From Streptomyces sp. NBC_00443 (GTDB taxonomy: Bacteria; Actinomycetota; Actinomycetes; Streptomycetales; Streptomycetaceae): a stretch of DNA of 64,000 nucleotides. Both the position numbers and the translations under genes were made by a program. The number at the start of each line of letters is the position of its first letter. Positions within the stretch are counted from its first letter, which is position 1. Under the pieces are notes generated by a model. It had not been told where the DNA came from, searched no databases, and was given only the letters and a program-made list of their open reading frames with translations. Below are positions 36,552-43,562 of the stretch, one piece after another. The stretch is taken from the NCBI RefSeq assembly GCF_036014175.1, contig NZ_CP107917.1:6200001-6264000 (forward strand), given 5' to 3'.

Positions 36552-37523
36552 ATGACGGCGGCCACCGGACAACCGGCGCGCTCGGTCCTCGCCTGCGGTG
36601 AGGTGCGCACCTGTCTGCTGCCGTCGTTCCAGGCGCTCGACGCCCGGGCCGCCGCCCAGCTGCTCAGGCTGCGCGCCGACGTCCACGTCCGGGTCTCGGA
36701 ACGGCCCAGCATGTACGTCCTTTCCCCCGAGGTCCTGACCGGCGTGGACTGCCGGCTGCCCGCCGCCAACGGCACCAAGGTCCGGGGCGTCGGTACGGTG
36801 GCCGCCCGCGCGGCGCTGACCGAGGGCCGGCTGCTCCAGTCGACCGCGTACTTCAGCCTCCCGGCCGCCGGCCCCGACATGCGGCGCCCCTGGGGCCAGT
36901 ACCTCGTACGGCCGGGCCTGGTCGAGCCCTTCGGCAAGCTGCCCCAACAGGCCACCGCAGACGGCGTGTTGCGCGGTGCCGGGCGTGGCGAACTCGACCT
37001 CGGGATGATTTCCGAAGGCCTGCTCGCCCAGCTCCGCCGCCACGCGCTGCTGGACCGCCGGGTGCCCTTCAAGTCCAGCCCGACGCGGCTGCGTTGGGTC
37101 GCGCGGCGGACCCCGGCCGGTGAGCGGGCGTCCCTGGCGAACTTCACCGTCGCCGAGGGCGGGCTGCGGACCGTGGAGCTACTGCTTCCGGAGGACGTCC
37201 CGGCCTCCGCCGCGGCCGGTCTGTGCGAGGATCTCGCCCTGCACGACTGGCTTTTGACGACCGTTCAGCACATGCTGGACAACAACCGGATCGGCGCCAT
37301 AGACGGACCCTCGGTGGTCGAGGCGCTGCATCCGGTCGTGGTTCATCTGCTGCATCTGTGGATGCCGCGCGCACACGTGGACCCCGCGCTGGGTCACCTG
37401 TGGGACGTGCTCGAAGAGAAGCCGGGGTTCTCCCGTCAGTGGGAGAACCTGAGCCGGCGCATCAGAGATCGACTGGCCCTCCAGGCCGTGGCGGTGCCCC
37501 ACCAGGCGCTCAGCACGCGCTGA
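36552..37523 (+). CDS. SCO2521-family protein (unknown function)
   Basis: The 323-residue soluble protein begins MTAATGQPARSVLACGEVRT. It has a beta-rich first half with basic residues (KVRGVGTVAARAALTEGRL and WVARRTP) and a helical second half with LALHDWLLTTVQHMLDN and VVVHLLHLWMPRAHVDP, which resembles a helical-bundle interface. No catalytic motif is recognised. The ATG follows the previous stop after one base. The 40-bp gap to the next gene contains a ribosome binding site-like GGGGGAAG. It probably acts with the SCO2522-2525 family products. Confidence 0.82.
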   Translation: MTAATGQPARSVLACGEVRTCLLPSFQALDARAAAQLLRLRADVHVRVSERPSMYVLSPEVLTGVDCRLPAANGTKVRGVGTVAARAALTEGRLLQSTAYFSLPAAGPDMRRPWGQYLVRPGLVEPFGKLPQQATADGVLRGAGRGELDLGMISEGLLAQLRRHALLDRRVPFKSSPTRLRWVARRTPAGERASLANFTVAEGGLRTVELLLPEDVPASAAAGLCEDLALHDWLLTTVQHMLDNNRIGAIDGPSVVEALHPVVVHLLHLWMPRAHVDPALGHLWDVLEEKPGFSRQWENLSRRIRDRLALQAVAVPHQALSTR

Positions 37524-37563
37524 GGGGCGGTACCGGAACCAGATACCCGACGGGGGAAGAGAA

Positions 37564-38502
37564 ATGGGCGGAGCGTCATCGTTAGGAGCAAGTAGCAACG
37601 GGCAAGGGGTACCGCGCCAGGAACCGCGCATGCCGAAGATGTTCTGGCGGATCGTGATCACCGCCGGAGCGGCCGGCGGGGCCTTCCTGCTGACCAGCAT
37701 CCTCAGCGAGGACGACGGGAACATCTGGCAGTGGGTGGCGTCCATCGTCATCGGCAGCGCGGCCCTGATCGTGCAGTACCTGATCGACTTCGGGGAGCGG
37801 TTCGAGAAGGTCGACCGGCGCTTCAACGAGATCCTCGCCGCGACGACGCTGTTCAGCCAGGTCGACGGGTCGGTGCTGCGCTCCGACGAGGTGACCCGGC
37901 TGGTCCTCGGCTACACCAAGGTCCGTGAGCAGGGCGGCGACATCATGCAGGCCTTCGCCGAGAAGGAACTGGGCCGGCTCGCCAAGATGATGGAAGGCCT
38001 CGGCAGCGGCAGCGCGGACTGCCCCGGCGAGAACCACGAGTGGCTGATCGACATCACCGACTGCGTCAAGATGACCCTCGACGCCACCAGCACCTCGGTG
38101 GACCGGGAGTTCTGGAGCAGCGGGCCCGCCGAGCGGTATCTCGCCGCGCAGGAGAAGGCGATCAAGAGGCGGGGCGTGGAGATCCGGCGCCTGTTCGTGG
38201 TGCGGGACGAGTACGAGGTCACGCCGGAGCTCAGAGGGCTGTGCGAGGACCACCGCAGGCGGGGCATCGACGCGCGCATCGTGGTGCGGTCGCTGATGGA
38301 GTCGAACCCCAGGGTGAGCGACTTCATCGTCTTCGACGGCGAACTCTGCTACGAGACCAAGCCGGACCAGGAGTCCAACCCGGACGGGACGCTGCTGAGC
38401 GCCGAACCGGACCACATCGAGGACCACATCACCCAGTTCACCGACCTGTGGGCGGAGGCGGAGCGTCAGCAGACGACTCCGCGGGTCACCGCAGAGACGT
38501 GA
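37564..38502 (+). CDS. Membrane-anchored protein of unknown function
   Basis: The 312-residue protein has two adjacent TM helices near the N-terminus (about residues 29-47 and 58-76, separated by LSEDDGNIWQ), then a cytoplasmic part. A helical segment follows (RLVLGYTKVREQGGDIMQAFAEKELGRLAKMM), and then a part with FWSSGPAERYLAAQEKAIKR and RRLFVVRDEYEV and VVRSLMESNPRVSDFIVFDG. That pattern, a small-molecule or phosphate-binding alpha/beta fold, is reminiscent of PLD-like or DUF6879-like domains but lacks a clear HKD motif. It lies 40 bp after the SCO2521-family gene on the same strand. It may be the membrane outlet of the cassette or an independent gene. Confidence 0.75.
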   Translation: MGGASSLGASSNGQGVPRQEPRMPKMFWRIVITAGAAGGAFLLTSILSEDDGNIWQWVASIVIGSAALIVQYLIDFGERFEKVDRRFNEILAATTLFSQVDGSVLRSDEVTRLVLGYTKVREQGGDIMQAFAEKELGRLAKMMEGLGSGSADCPGENHEWLIDITDCVKMTLDATSTSVDREFWSSGPAERYLAAQEKAIKRRGVEIRRLFVVRDEYEVTPELRGLCEDHRRRGIDARIVVRSLMESNPRVSDFIVFDGELCYETKPDQESNPDGTLLSAEPDHIEDHITQFTDLWAEAERQQTTPRVTAET

Positions 38503-38758
38503 GGAACCCGCGCCAGGCGTGGGCGGGGATGAGGAGTACGGGGCTGTCCGAGGCGAGTTTGGTGTCTCGGACAGGGACGACGCCGGGTATGCCGTCGGCG
38601 ACTTCGAGGCAGCTGCCGCCATTGCCGTCGCTGTAGCTGCTCTTGCGCCAGCGGGCGGCGCCTGGGAAGTCGTACGCGACCTCGACGCAGTCGCCGCCGT
38701 TGCCGTCGCTGTAGCTGCTCTTGCGCCAGCTCGCGTTGCTCAGGTCGTACTCGCGCAT
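38486..38758 (-). CDS. DUF397 protein with two DUF397 domains
   Basis: The 90-residue protein carries two tandem copies of the DUF397 core: W-RKSSYSDGNGG-x-C-x-EVA occurs at residues about 11-27 and 36-52. Ordinary DUF397 proteins (about 60-80 residues) have one. The second copy continues into the usual VPVRDTK...PAHAWRGFL ending. DUF397 proteins are partners of XRE/DUF5753 regulators; in S. coelicolor they control development and antibiotic genes. Its start overlaps the 3' end of the upstream XRE gene by 19 bp. Its 3' end overlaps the opposite membrane-protein gene by 17 bp. Confidence 0.92.
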   Translation of the reverse strand: MREYDLSNASWRKSSYSDGNGGDCVEVAYDFPGAARWRKSSYSDGNGGSCLEVADGIPGVVPVRDTKLASDSPVLLIPAHAWRGFLTSLR

Positions 38759-39573
38759 CGTCTGAAGTCCTCCGCCGCCGACTCGACCAGGGCCAGGGAC
38801 GCCTCCGGCGACAGCGCGGCGGCCCTGAGCAGATCGTATGCCGCGTACGCGTGCTTCACCACAGCCGGATCGTCCAGCAGATTCCCCGAATACACGGCTT
38901 CTGTATAGGCCGTTGGTGGGGCGTCCTCAAACTCCATGAGCTTCAGCGAACCGGTCATCAGGGCGTAGGCCCCCGCCGCGTACGGCAGCACCTGCACCAG
39001 TACCGTGCGCTCCCGCGTCAGCGCCGCCACGCGCTCCAGCTGCTCCGCCATGACGGCCGGGCCGCCGACCGGGATGCGGAGCACGTTCTCGTGGAGGACG
39101 GCCCAATACACGGGCCGTGTAGCGTCCTTGAGGATGTGCTGGCGCTCCAGACGGCCCGACACCTTGTCCTCGATGTACTCGTCCGTCGCGAAGCGGTTCA
39201 TTGCCAAGGTCACCGCCCGCGCGTACCCGGCCGTCTGCAACAGGCCCGGCACCAGCGCGGGCGCGAACTCGCAGATCTTTGTCGCGAGCCGCTCCAACTC
39301 CGCCGCCTTGGCGAAGTAATCCGCGTATCGCTGATCCTTGATGAGCTGGCGCCACATCCGCTCGAAAATACCGTCGGTTTGCAGGGCCTCATCAATCCGC
39401 TGCGCGACATCCCGCTGCGGCTTCCGAATGGCCTGTTCGAATTGGCCGATGTATCCGCCGGAGACAAATACCCGAGCCCCTAACTCCACCTGGGTGAGCC
39501 CGGCGTCCTCCCTTCGCCGTTTCAACTCCGCGCCGAAGAACTCCCAGGCCGCCTGCCGCGAACCATTGGCCAT
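38740..39573 (-). CDS. XRE-family regulator with DUF5753 domain
   Basis: The 277-residue protein starts at ATG 39573. It has an HTH (residues about 15-70: ELKRRREDAGLTQVELGARVFVS in parts, GGYIGQFEQAIRKP) followed by the DUF5753 domain (about 95-275, with VPGLLQTAGYARA and VLVQVLPYAAGAYALMTGS). This is the larger half of the regulator/DUF397 pair widespread in Streptomyces (WhiJ-like). It is followed on the same strand, with 19 bp overlap, by the double-DUF397 gene. It is divergent from two small genes at 39.7 kb, a common arrangement for this family. Confidence 0.93.
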   Translation of the reverse strand: MANGSRQAAWEFFGAELKRRREDAGLTQVELGARVFVSGGYIGQFEQAIRKPQRDVAQRIDEALQTDGIFERMWRQLIKDQRYADYFAKAAELERLATKICEFAPALVPGLLQTAGYARAVTLAMNRFATDEYIEDKVSGRLERQHILKDATRPVYWAVLHENVLRIPVGGPAVMAEQLERVAALTRERTVLVQVLPYAAGAYALMTGSLKLMEFEDAPPTAYTEAVYSGNLLDDPAVVKHAYAAYDLLRAAALSPEASLALVESAAEDFRRCASTT

Positions 39574-39687
39574 GGCCAACCCCCTTGTACTGCCCTGCAC
39601 TTGTAGGGCACAGACTCCTGCCGAGTGTAGGCGTCGCAGGTCACCATGGAGATGAAATGCGTGAAACCCAAAGGGGAGGGGATCAAG

Positions 39688-39894
39688 GTGACGGCACGAC
39701 ACTCGGCGCGCTGCGTCGAAGAAGCGGAGGAAGCAGTGAAGGAATTGCGGGCGGTGCTGGAGAAGGCAGGAATTACGCTTCCGACACTCCGGATCGATCC
39801 GGCGAGTCTTGCGCGTGAAGCCCCTTGCCCGCTCGTCGAATTGGGCCGGTGTTCGGTCGAGACCGCGCAGCGCCTCGCGGCGGTGTTGCGGTGA
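39688..39894 (+). CDS. Small hypothetical protein
   Basis: The 68-residue protein is read from GTG 39688, which has GGGGAGGGG six bases ahead; the frame is open from ATG 39646. It has a charged helix (CVEEAEEAVKELRAVLEKAG) and a C-terminal part with Pro/Cys (APCPLVELGRC, then SVETAQRLAAVL). It lies divergently from the XRE/DUF397 pair and overlaps the next small gene by 4 bp. Small proteins in this position often accompany such regulator pairs. No function is known. Confidence 0.65.
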   Translation: MTARHSARCVEEAEEAVKELRAVLEKAGITLPTLRIDPASLAREAPCPLVELGRCSVETAQRLAAVLR

Positions 39895-40106
39895 AGCCAC
39901 CGATCGGGTCGTACGTCGTGGACACACGCAGGGGGAGGATCGGCGTCGTGATGGGACATGAGGGGCCGTACGTTCAGCTGAGACCGTACGGAGGCGGCAA
40001 GGAGTGGGACGCCGAGCCGGGCGCCGTACGCACGGCCACCCCCGCCGAGCGGCTGCGCGCGGCGACGGCGTACGCCAACGCACGCAGCCGGGGGGAGGTT
40101 CCTTGA
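39891..40106 (+). CDS. Small beta-rich hypothetical protein
   Basis: The 71-residue protein starts at GTG 39891, overlapping the previous stop (GTGA). It has a compact beta pattern: IGSYVVDTRRGRIGVVMGHEGPYVQLRPYGGGKEWD in parts, then a short helix LRAATAYANARS. This looks like an SH3-like barrel (KOW-like), seen in other small Streptomyces proteins beside XRE/DUF397 genes. No function is assigned. The next gene may start at the overlapping TTG. Confidence 0.75.
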   Translation: MKPPIGSYVVDTRRGRIGVVMGHEGPYVQLRPYGGGKEWDAEPGAVRTATPAERLRAATAYANARSRGEVP

Positions 40107-40765
40107 CGTTGGGGCGGGCCCGTAAGGTGCGGCGGCATGGGCTTGTGGAAGAGATGGCGGAGGCGAGGGCGAAGGCGTCCCGGCGCTACCCCGTGCCGCT
40201 CAGCACGCACCAGCTGTGGATGGTGTCGCTGAGCGCGCCGGTGAGCCGGGACAGCGGCGTCTCGCGGAAGACCCTCTACCCGTACACGCGGATCGACGAC
40301 GACAGTGCCCGGCGCTGGCTGGCCGAGCAGTGGGAGATCACCTCGCGTGAGGAGCTGGTCGACCGGCTCGACGACCTGTCCCGCAGCGGGTACCGGACGC
40401 GGGCGCTGCGGGTCACCGGCGTCGCGCCGCTCGCCTGGGACGCCGCGCTGTACGTCGACATCACCCGCCGTGGCTTCGGCTGCGGGCTGATCGACGAGCC
40501 GGACGCCTGGACCGCGCTGAAGAACATCGTGCCGGCGGTGGTGGGGACGTACGGCTCCTGGCAGCAGTACGCCGCTCACTATCTGCTCGGCCGGCAGGTC
40601 TGGCGGGACGGGCTGCGGGGCAGGGCCGAGTCCGCCTCGGACCTCCCGGCTCCGCAGGCCACCGCCGACGCGCATCTGCGGTCGCTGCTGGACCCGGCGA
40701 ATCGCTCCAGCCCTTGGAACCTCGCCCCCTGGGACTCCATCAGCCACCCCGACCGCACCCGCTGA
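40103..40765 (+). CDS. DUF1266-family protein
   Basis: Up to 220 residues. The DUF1266 core occupies the second half, with WEITSREELVDRLDDL, AWDAALYVDITRRGFGCGLIDEPDAW and a closing SWQQYAAHYLLGRQVW. The family is of unknown function and often lies near secretion- or toxin-related genes. The start is uncertain: TTG 40103 overlaps the previous stop and has GGGGAGG ahead, while GTG 40154 or ATG 40163 would give a shorter protein. It is followed closely by a partial duplicate of the recO 5' end. Confidence 0.75.
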   Translation: MTLGRARKVRRHGLVEEMAEARAKASRRYPVPLSTHQLWMVSLSAPVSRDSGVSRKTLYPYTRIDDDSARRWLAEQWEITSREELVDRLDDLSRSGYRTRALRVTGVAPLAWDAALYVDITRRGFGCGLIDEPDAWTALKNIVPAVVGTYGSWQQYAAHYLLGRQVWRDGLRGRAESASDLPAPQATADAHLRSLLDPANRSSPWNLAPWDSISHPDRTR

Positions 40766-40791
40766 CTCCAGGCGTACGAGAGAATGACCCC

Positions 40792-40872
40792 ATGAGTCTG
40801 TTCCGCGACGACGGCATCGTCCTGCGCACCCAGAAGCTGGGCGTGCCGGAAGCCCGCGGGGGTGCGGAATGA
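40792..40872 (+). CDS. Truncated duplicate of the recO 5' end (26-codon ORF)
   Basis: This ORF encodes MSLFRDDGIVLRTQKLG then VPEARGGAE and stops. The first 17 residues are identical to RecO residues 1-17 encoded just downstream. At DNA level the two copies differ at 7 of those 17 codons, all synonymous. Its TGA overlaps the recO ATG (ATGA), so it is placed to feed ribosomes into recO. It could be the relic of a recombination event or a translated leader. Confidence 0.75.
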   Translation: MSLFRDDGIVLRTQKLGVPEARGGAE

Positions 40873-41615
40873 GTCTCTTCCGGGATGACGGCATCGTCCT
40901 GCGGACACAGAAACTCGGCGAGGCCGACCGGATCATCACGCTGCTCACCCGTGGCCACGGGCGGGTGCGGGCCGTGGCGCGGGGTGTGCGGCGGACCAAG
41001 TCGAAGTTCGGGGCGCGGCTCGAACCCTTCTCCCATGTCGACGTGCAATTCTTCGCGCGGGGGAGCGAGCTGATCGGGCGCGGGCTGCCGCTGTGCACGC
41101 AGAGCGAGACCATCGCTCCGTACGGCGGCGGGATCGTCAGCGACTACGCGCGCTACACCGCCGGGACGGCCATGCTGGAGACCGCCGAGCGGTTCACCGA
41201 TCACGAGGGCGAGCCGGCCGTGCAGCAGTACCTGCTGCTCGTCGGCGCCCTGCGCACCCTCTCCCGCGGCGAGCACGCCCCGCACCTTGTTCTCGACGCC
41301 TTCCTGCTGCGGTCGCTCGCCGTCAACGGCTACGCCCCCAGCTTCAGCGACTGTGCGAAGTGCGGTATGCCCGGTCCGAACCGTTTCTTCTCCGTGGGCT
41401 CCGGGGGCTCGGTCTGTGTCGACTGCCGGGTGCCCGGTAGCGTCGTACCGTCGCCGCAGACACTCGAACTGCTCGCCGCGCTCCTTACGGGAGACTGGGA
41501 GACGGCGGACGCCAGCGAGTCGCGGTATGTCCGGGAGGGCAGCGGGATCGTGTCCGCCTATCTGCACTGGCACCTGGAGCGCGGGCTGCGCTCGCTTCGG
41601 TACGTGGAAAAGTAA
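40869..41615 (+). CDS. recO: DNA repair protein RecO
   Basis: The 248-residue protein loads RecA with RecF/RecR by annealing SSB-coated DNA. It has the N-terminal OB fold (MSLFRDDGIVLRTQKLGEADRI and VRAVARGVRRTKSKFG in parts), a helical middle and the C-terminal zinc finger with CAKCG (about residue 165) and CVDCR (about 188). Length and motifs are complete. It starts in an ATGA overlap with a short upstream ORF that repeats its own first 17 codons. It lies directly before uppS, as in other Streptomyces. Confidence 0.96.
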   Translation: MSLFRDDGIVLRTQKLGEADRIITLLTRGHGRVRAVARGVRRTKSKFGARLEPFSHVDVQFFARGSELIGRGLPLCTQSETIAPYGGGIVSDYARYTAGTAMLETAERFTDHEGEPAVQQYLLLVGALRTLSRGEHAPHLVLDAFLLRSLAVNGYAPSFSDCAKCGMPGPNRFFSVGSGGSVCVDCRVPGSVVPSPQTLELLAALLTGDWETADASESRYVREGSGIVSAYLHWHLERGLRSLRYVEK

Positions 41616-41631
41616 GGGAGACGGAAAGCAC

Positions 41632-42465
41632 ATGGTTGTGAGTGGGTTCCTGGGGCGCCGACGCCGCGAGTACAGGGCACCGGAGCCGCATCCGTCCGGT
41701 GCCCGCGCGCCGAAGCTCCCCGGTGAGCTGGTCGCCAACCATGTGGCGATCGTCATGGACGGGAACGGCCGCTGGGCGAAGGAGCGCGGGCTGCCGCGCA
41801 CCGAGGGCCACAAGGTCGGCGCCGAGCGGGTGCTCGACGTCCTCCAGGGCGCGATCGAGATCGGCGTCGGCGCGATCTCCCTGTACGCGTTCTCCACCGA
41901 GAACTGGAAGCGGTCGCCGGACGAGGTGCGCTTCCTCATGAACTTCAACCGCGACTTCATCCGCAAGACCCGCGACCAGCTCGACGAGCTGGGGATCCGG
42001 GTGCGGTGGGTCGGCCGGATGCCGAAGCTGTGGAAGTCCGTCGCCAAGGAGCTCCAGATCGCCCAGGAGCAGACCAAGGACAACGACAAGCTGACGCTGT
42101 ACTTCTGCATGAACTACGGCGGCCGGGCCGAGATCGCGGACGCCGCGCAGGCCCTCGCGGCGGATGTGAAGGCGGGGCGGCTGGACCCGTCCAAGGTCAA
42201 CGAGAAGACCTTCGCCAAGTACCTGTACTACCCGGACATGCCCGACGTGGACCTGTTCCTGCGCCCGAGCGGCGAGCAGCGCACCTCCAACTACCTTCTC
42301 TGGCAGAGCGCTTACGCCGAGATGGTCTTCCAGGACGTCCTGTGGCCGGACTTCGACCGGCGTGACCTGTGGCGCGCGTGCGTGGAGTTCGCGTCGCGCG
42401 ACCGGCGGTTCGGCGGGGCGATCCCGAACGAGGAACTGCTGGCGATGGAGGGCAGGCAGGACTGA
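41632..42465 (+). CDS. uppS: Isoprenyl transferase (cis-prenyl, UppS type)
   Basis: The 277-residue enzyme makes undecaprenyl- or related polyprenyl diphosphate, the lipid carrier for the cell wall. It has the DGNGRWAKERGL substrate motif (Asp catalytic), GAISLYAFSTENWKR, and the C-terminal DVDLFLRPSGEQRTSNYLLWQSAYAE region that binds IPP. A basic N-terminal extension of about 35 residues precedes the catalytic core, as in other actinomycete enzymes. It follows recO after 16 bp and is probably co-transcribed. Confidence 0.96.
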   Translation: MVVSGFLGRRRREYRAPEPHPSGARAPKLPGELVANHVAIVMDGNGRWAKERGLPRTEGHKVGAERVLDVLQGAIEIGVGAISLYAFSTENWKRSPDEVRFLMNFNRDFIRKTRDQLDELGIRVRWVGRMPKLWKSVAKELQIAQEQTKDNDKLTLYFCMNYGGRAEIADAAQALAADVKAGRLDPSKVNEKTFAKYLYYPDMPDVDLFLRPSGEQRTSNYLLWQSAYAEMVFQDVLWPDFDRRDLWRACVEFASRDRRFGGAIPNEELLAMEGRQD

Positions 42466-42502
42466 GGGGCGGTGCCGTGGGCGGAACGCTAGGGTTCCGC
42501 CC

Positions 42503-43021
42503 ATGGATCACCAGGGGCGGGACATGAATCAGGGCACCGACGCCGTGGAGCTGGCCTATCGGCCCTCGCGCGGGGATCTCCTCAACGCCGTTCTGGTGCG
42601 TGAGCGCGTCCGCCGGCTGAACCTGCTGCGCTGGGGCCTTGTCGCGCTGTTCGCGTTGCTCACCGTCGCGCAGGCGATCTCGGGCTGGTCGTCGGGGGTG
42701 GTACTCGGCGCCCTGTGCGCCGTCATGATCTGGGGGATTCCGCACCTGCAGGCCCACCACGGGCTGCGCACCGTCTCCTGGCAGGGCGATTACCGTACGA
42801 CCGTCACCGACGCGGGGATCACGACCGTCACCGAGCATGTGACGCTGACGCAGCGCTGGTCCGTGTTCCGGGGCTACCGGGAGAGTCGCGATCACCTCGT
42901 CGTGCTCAGCCGGGACCCGAACATCCTGCTGGTGGAGGTGCTGCCCAAGCGGGGCGCCGCGGATCCGGCCGACGTGGACCGACTGCGTGCACTGCTGGGC
43001 CGCCACCTGCCTCGCGTGTAA
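42503..43021 (+). CDS. YcxB-like membrane protein
   Basis: The 172-residue protein (or 165 from ATG 42524, which has GGGGCGGG ahead) has two TM helices (about residues 40-60 and 65-80). A cytoplasmic part shows WQGDYRTTVTDAGITTVTEHVTLTQRWSVFRGYRESRDHLVVLSR in parts, the YcxB-like C-terminal pattern. The function of this family is unknown. It lies 37 bp after uppS on the same strand. A strong hairpin with a tandem repeat follows before zur. Confidence 0.82.
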   Translation: MDHQGRDMNQGTDAVELAYRPSRGDLLNAVLVRERVRRLNLLRWGLVALFALLTVAQAISGWSSGVVLGALCAVMIWGIPHLQAHHGLRTVSWQGDYRTTVTDAGITTVTEHVTLTQRWSVFRGYRESRDHLVVLSRDPNILLVEVLPKRGAADPADVDRLRALLGRHLPRV

Positions 43022-43029
43022 CCACCCAT

Positions 43030-43062
43030 GCTGAACTCGCCCCCGGCGGGAGCGAGTTCAGC
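43030..43062. terminator. Bidirectional hairpin between the YcxB-like gene and zur
   Basis: A perfect 11-bp stem GCTGAACTCGC / GCGAGTTCAGC closes an 11-nt loop in the gap between two convergent genes. The right arm runs into the tandem repeat that follows. Confidence 0.75.
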
Positions 43063-43096
43063 TCAACCCGGTTCAGCTCAACCCGGTTCCGCTCAG
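43057..43096. repeat. 15-bp tandem repeat overlapping the zur stop
   Basis: Two exact copies of TTCAGCTCAACCCGG (43057-43071, 43072-43086) are followed by a partial third (TTCCGCTCAG). The third copy overlaps the stop codon and last codon of zur. Copy number may vary between strains. Confidence 0.85.
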
Positions 43097-43503
43097 CCTG
43101 CGGAGCACTCCGCGCACGTGCCGAAGATCTCCACCGTGTGCGCCACGTTCACGAAGCCGTGCTCGGCCGCGATGGCGTCCGCCCACTTCTCCACCGCCGG
43201 GCCCTCGACCTCCACGGCCTTGCCGCAGACGCGGCAGACGAGGTGGTGGTGGTGTTCGCCGGTCGAGCAGCGGCGGTAGACCGACTCGCCGTCGGAGGTG
43301 CGCAGCACGTCGACCTCGCCGGCGTCGGCGAGGGACTGCAGGGTGCGGTAGACCGTGGTGAGCCCGACCGAGTCGCCCTTGTGCTTCAGCATGTCGTGGA
43401 GATCCTGCGCACTGCGGAACTCGTCGACCTCGTCCAGGGCCGCCGCCACGGCGGCCCGCTGCCGAGTCGCGCGGCCCTTGACGGGCGGTCCTACGGTCGT
43501 CAC
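43093..43503 (-). CDS. zur: Zinc uptake regulator Zur (Fur family)
   Basis: The 136-residue Fur-family repressor has an N-terminal winged helix (about residues 10-80, with FRSAQDLHDML and VGLTTVYRTLQSLADAGEVDVLR). The dimerisation domain has HHHHLVCRVCGK and FGTCAEC, giving the structural CxxC/CxxC zinc site, and the His-rich regulatory site. The start is GTG 43503; the frame is open further upstream but within znuB. It is last in the znuACB-zur operon. The tandem Zur boxes before znuA would make it autoregulated. Confidence 0.95.
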   Translation of the reverse strand: MTTVGPPVKGRATRQRAAVAAALDEVDEFRSAQDLHDMLKHKGDSVGLTTVYRTLQSLADAGEVDVLRTSDGESVYRRCSTGEHHHHLVCRVCGKAVEVEGPAVEKWADAIAAEHGFVNVAHTVEIFGTCAECSAG

Positions 43504-43562
43504 CGGTTGCCTCCTCACGTCTGCACTTGCCGGGCCATTGTGCCAGCCCGGACTGTCAGCAG

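Noticed and set aside
31937..38502. The unknown cassette as a known defence system (CBASS, DISARM, Thoeris or Wadjet type)
   Set aside because: No nuclease, CD-NTase, helicase, TIR or SMC-like motif was seen. Any defence role is speculation.
43057..43096. The 15-bp repeat as the start of a CRISPR array
   Set aside because: Units are directly adjacent without spacers, and there are no cas genes in the window.
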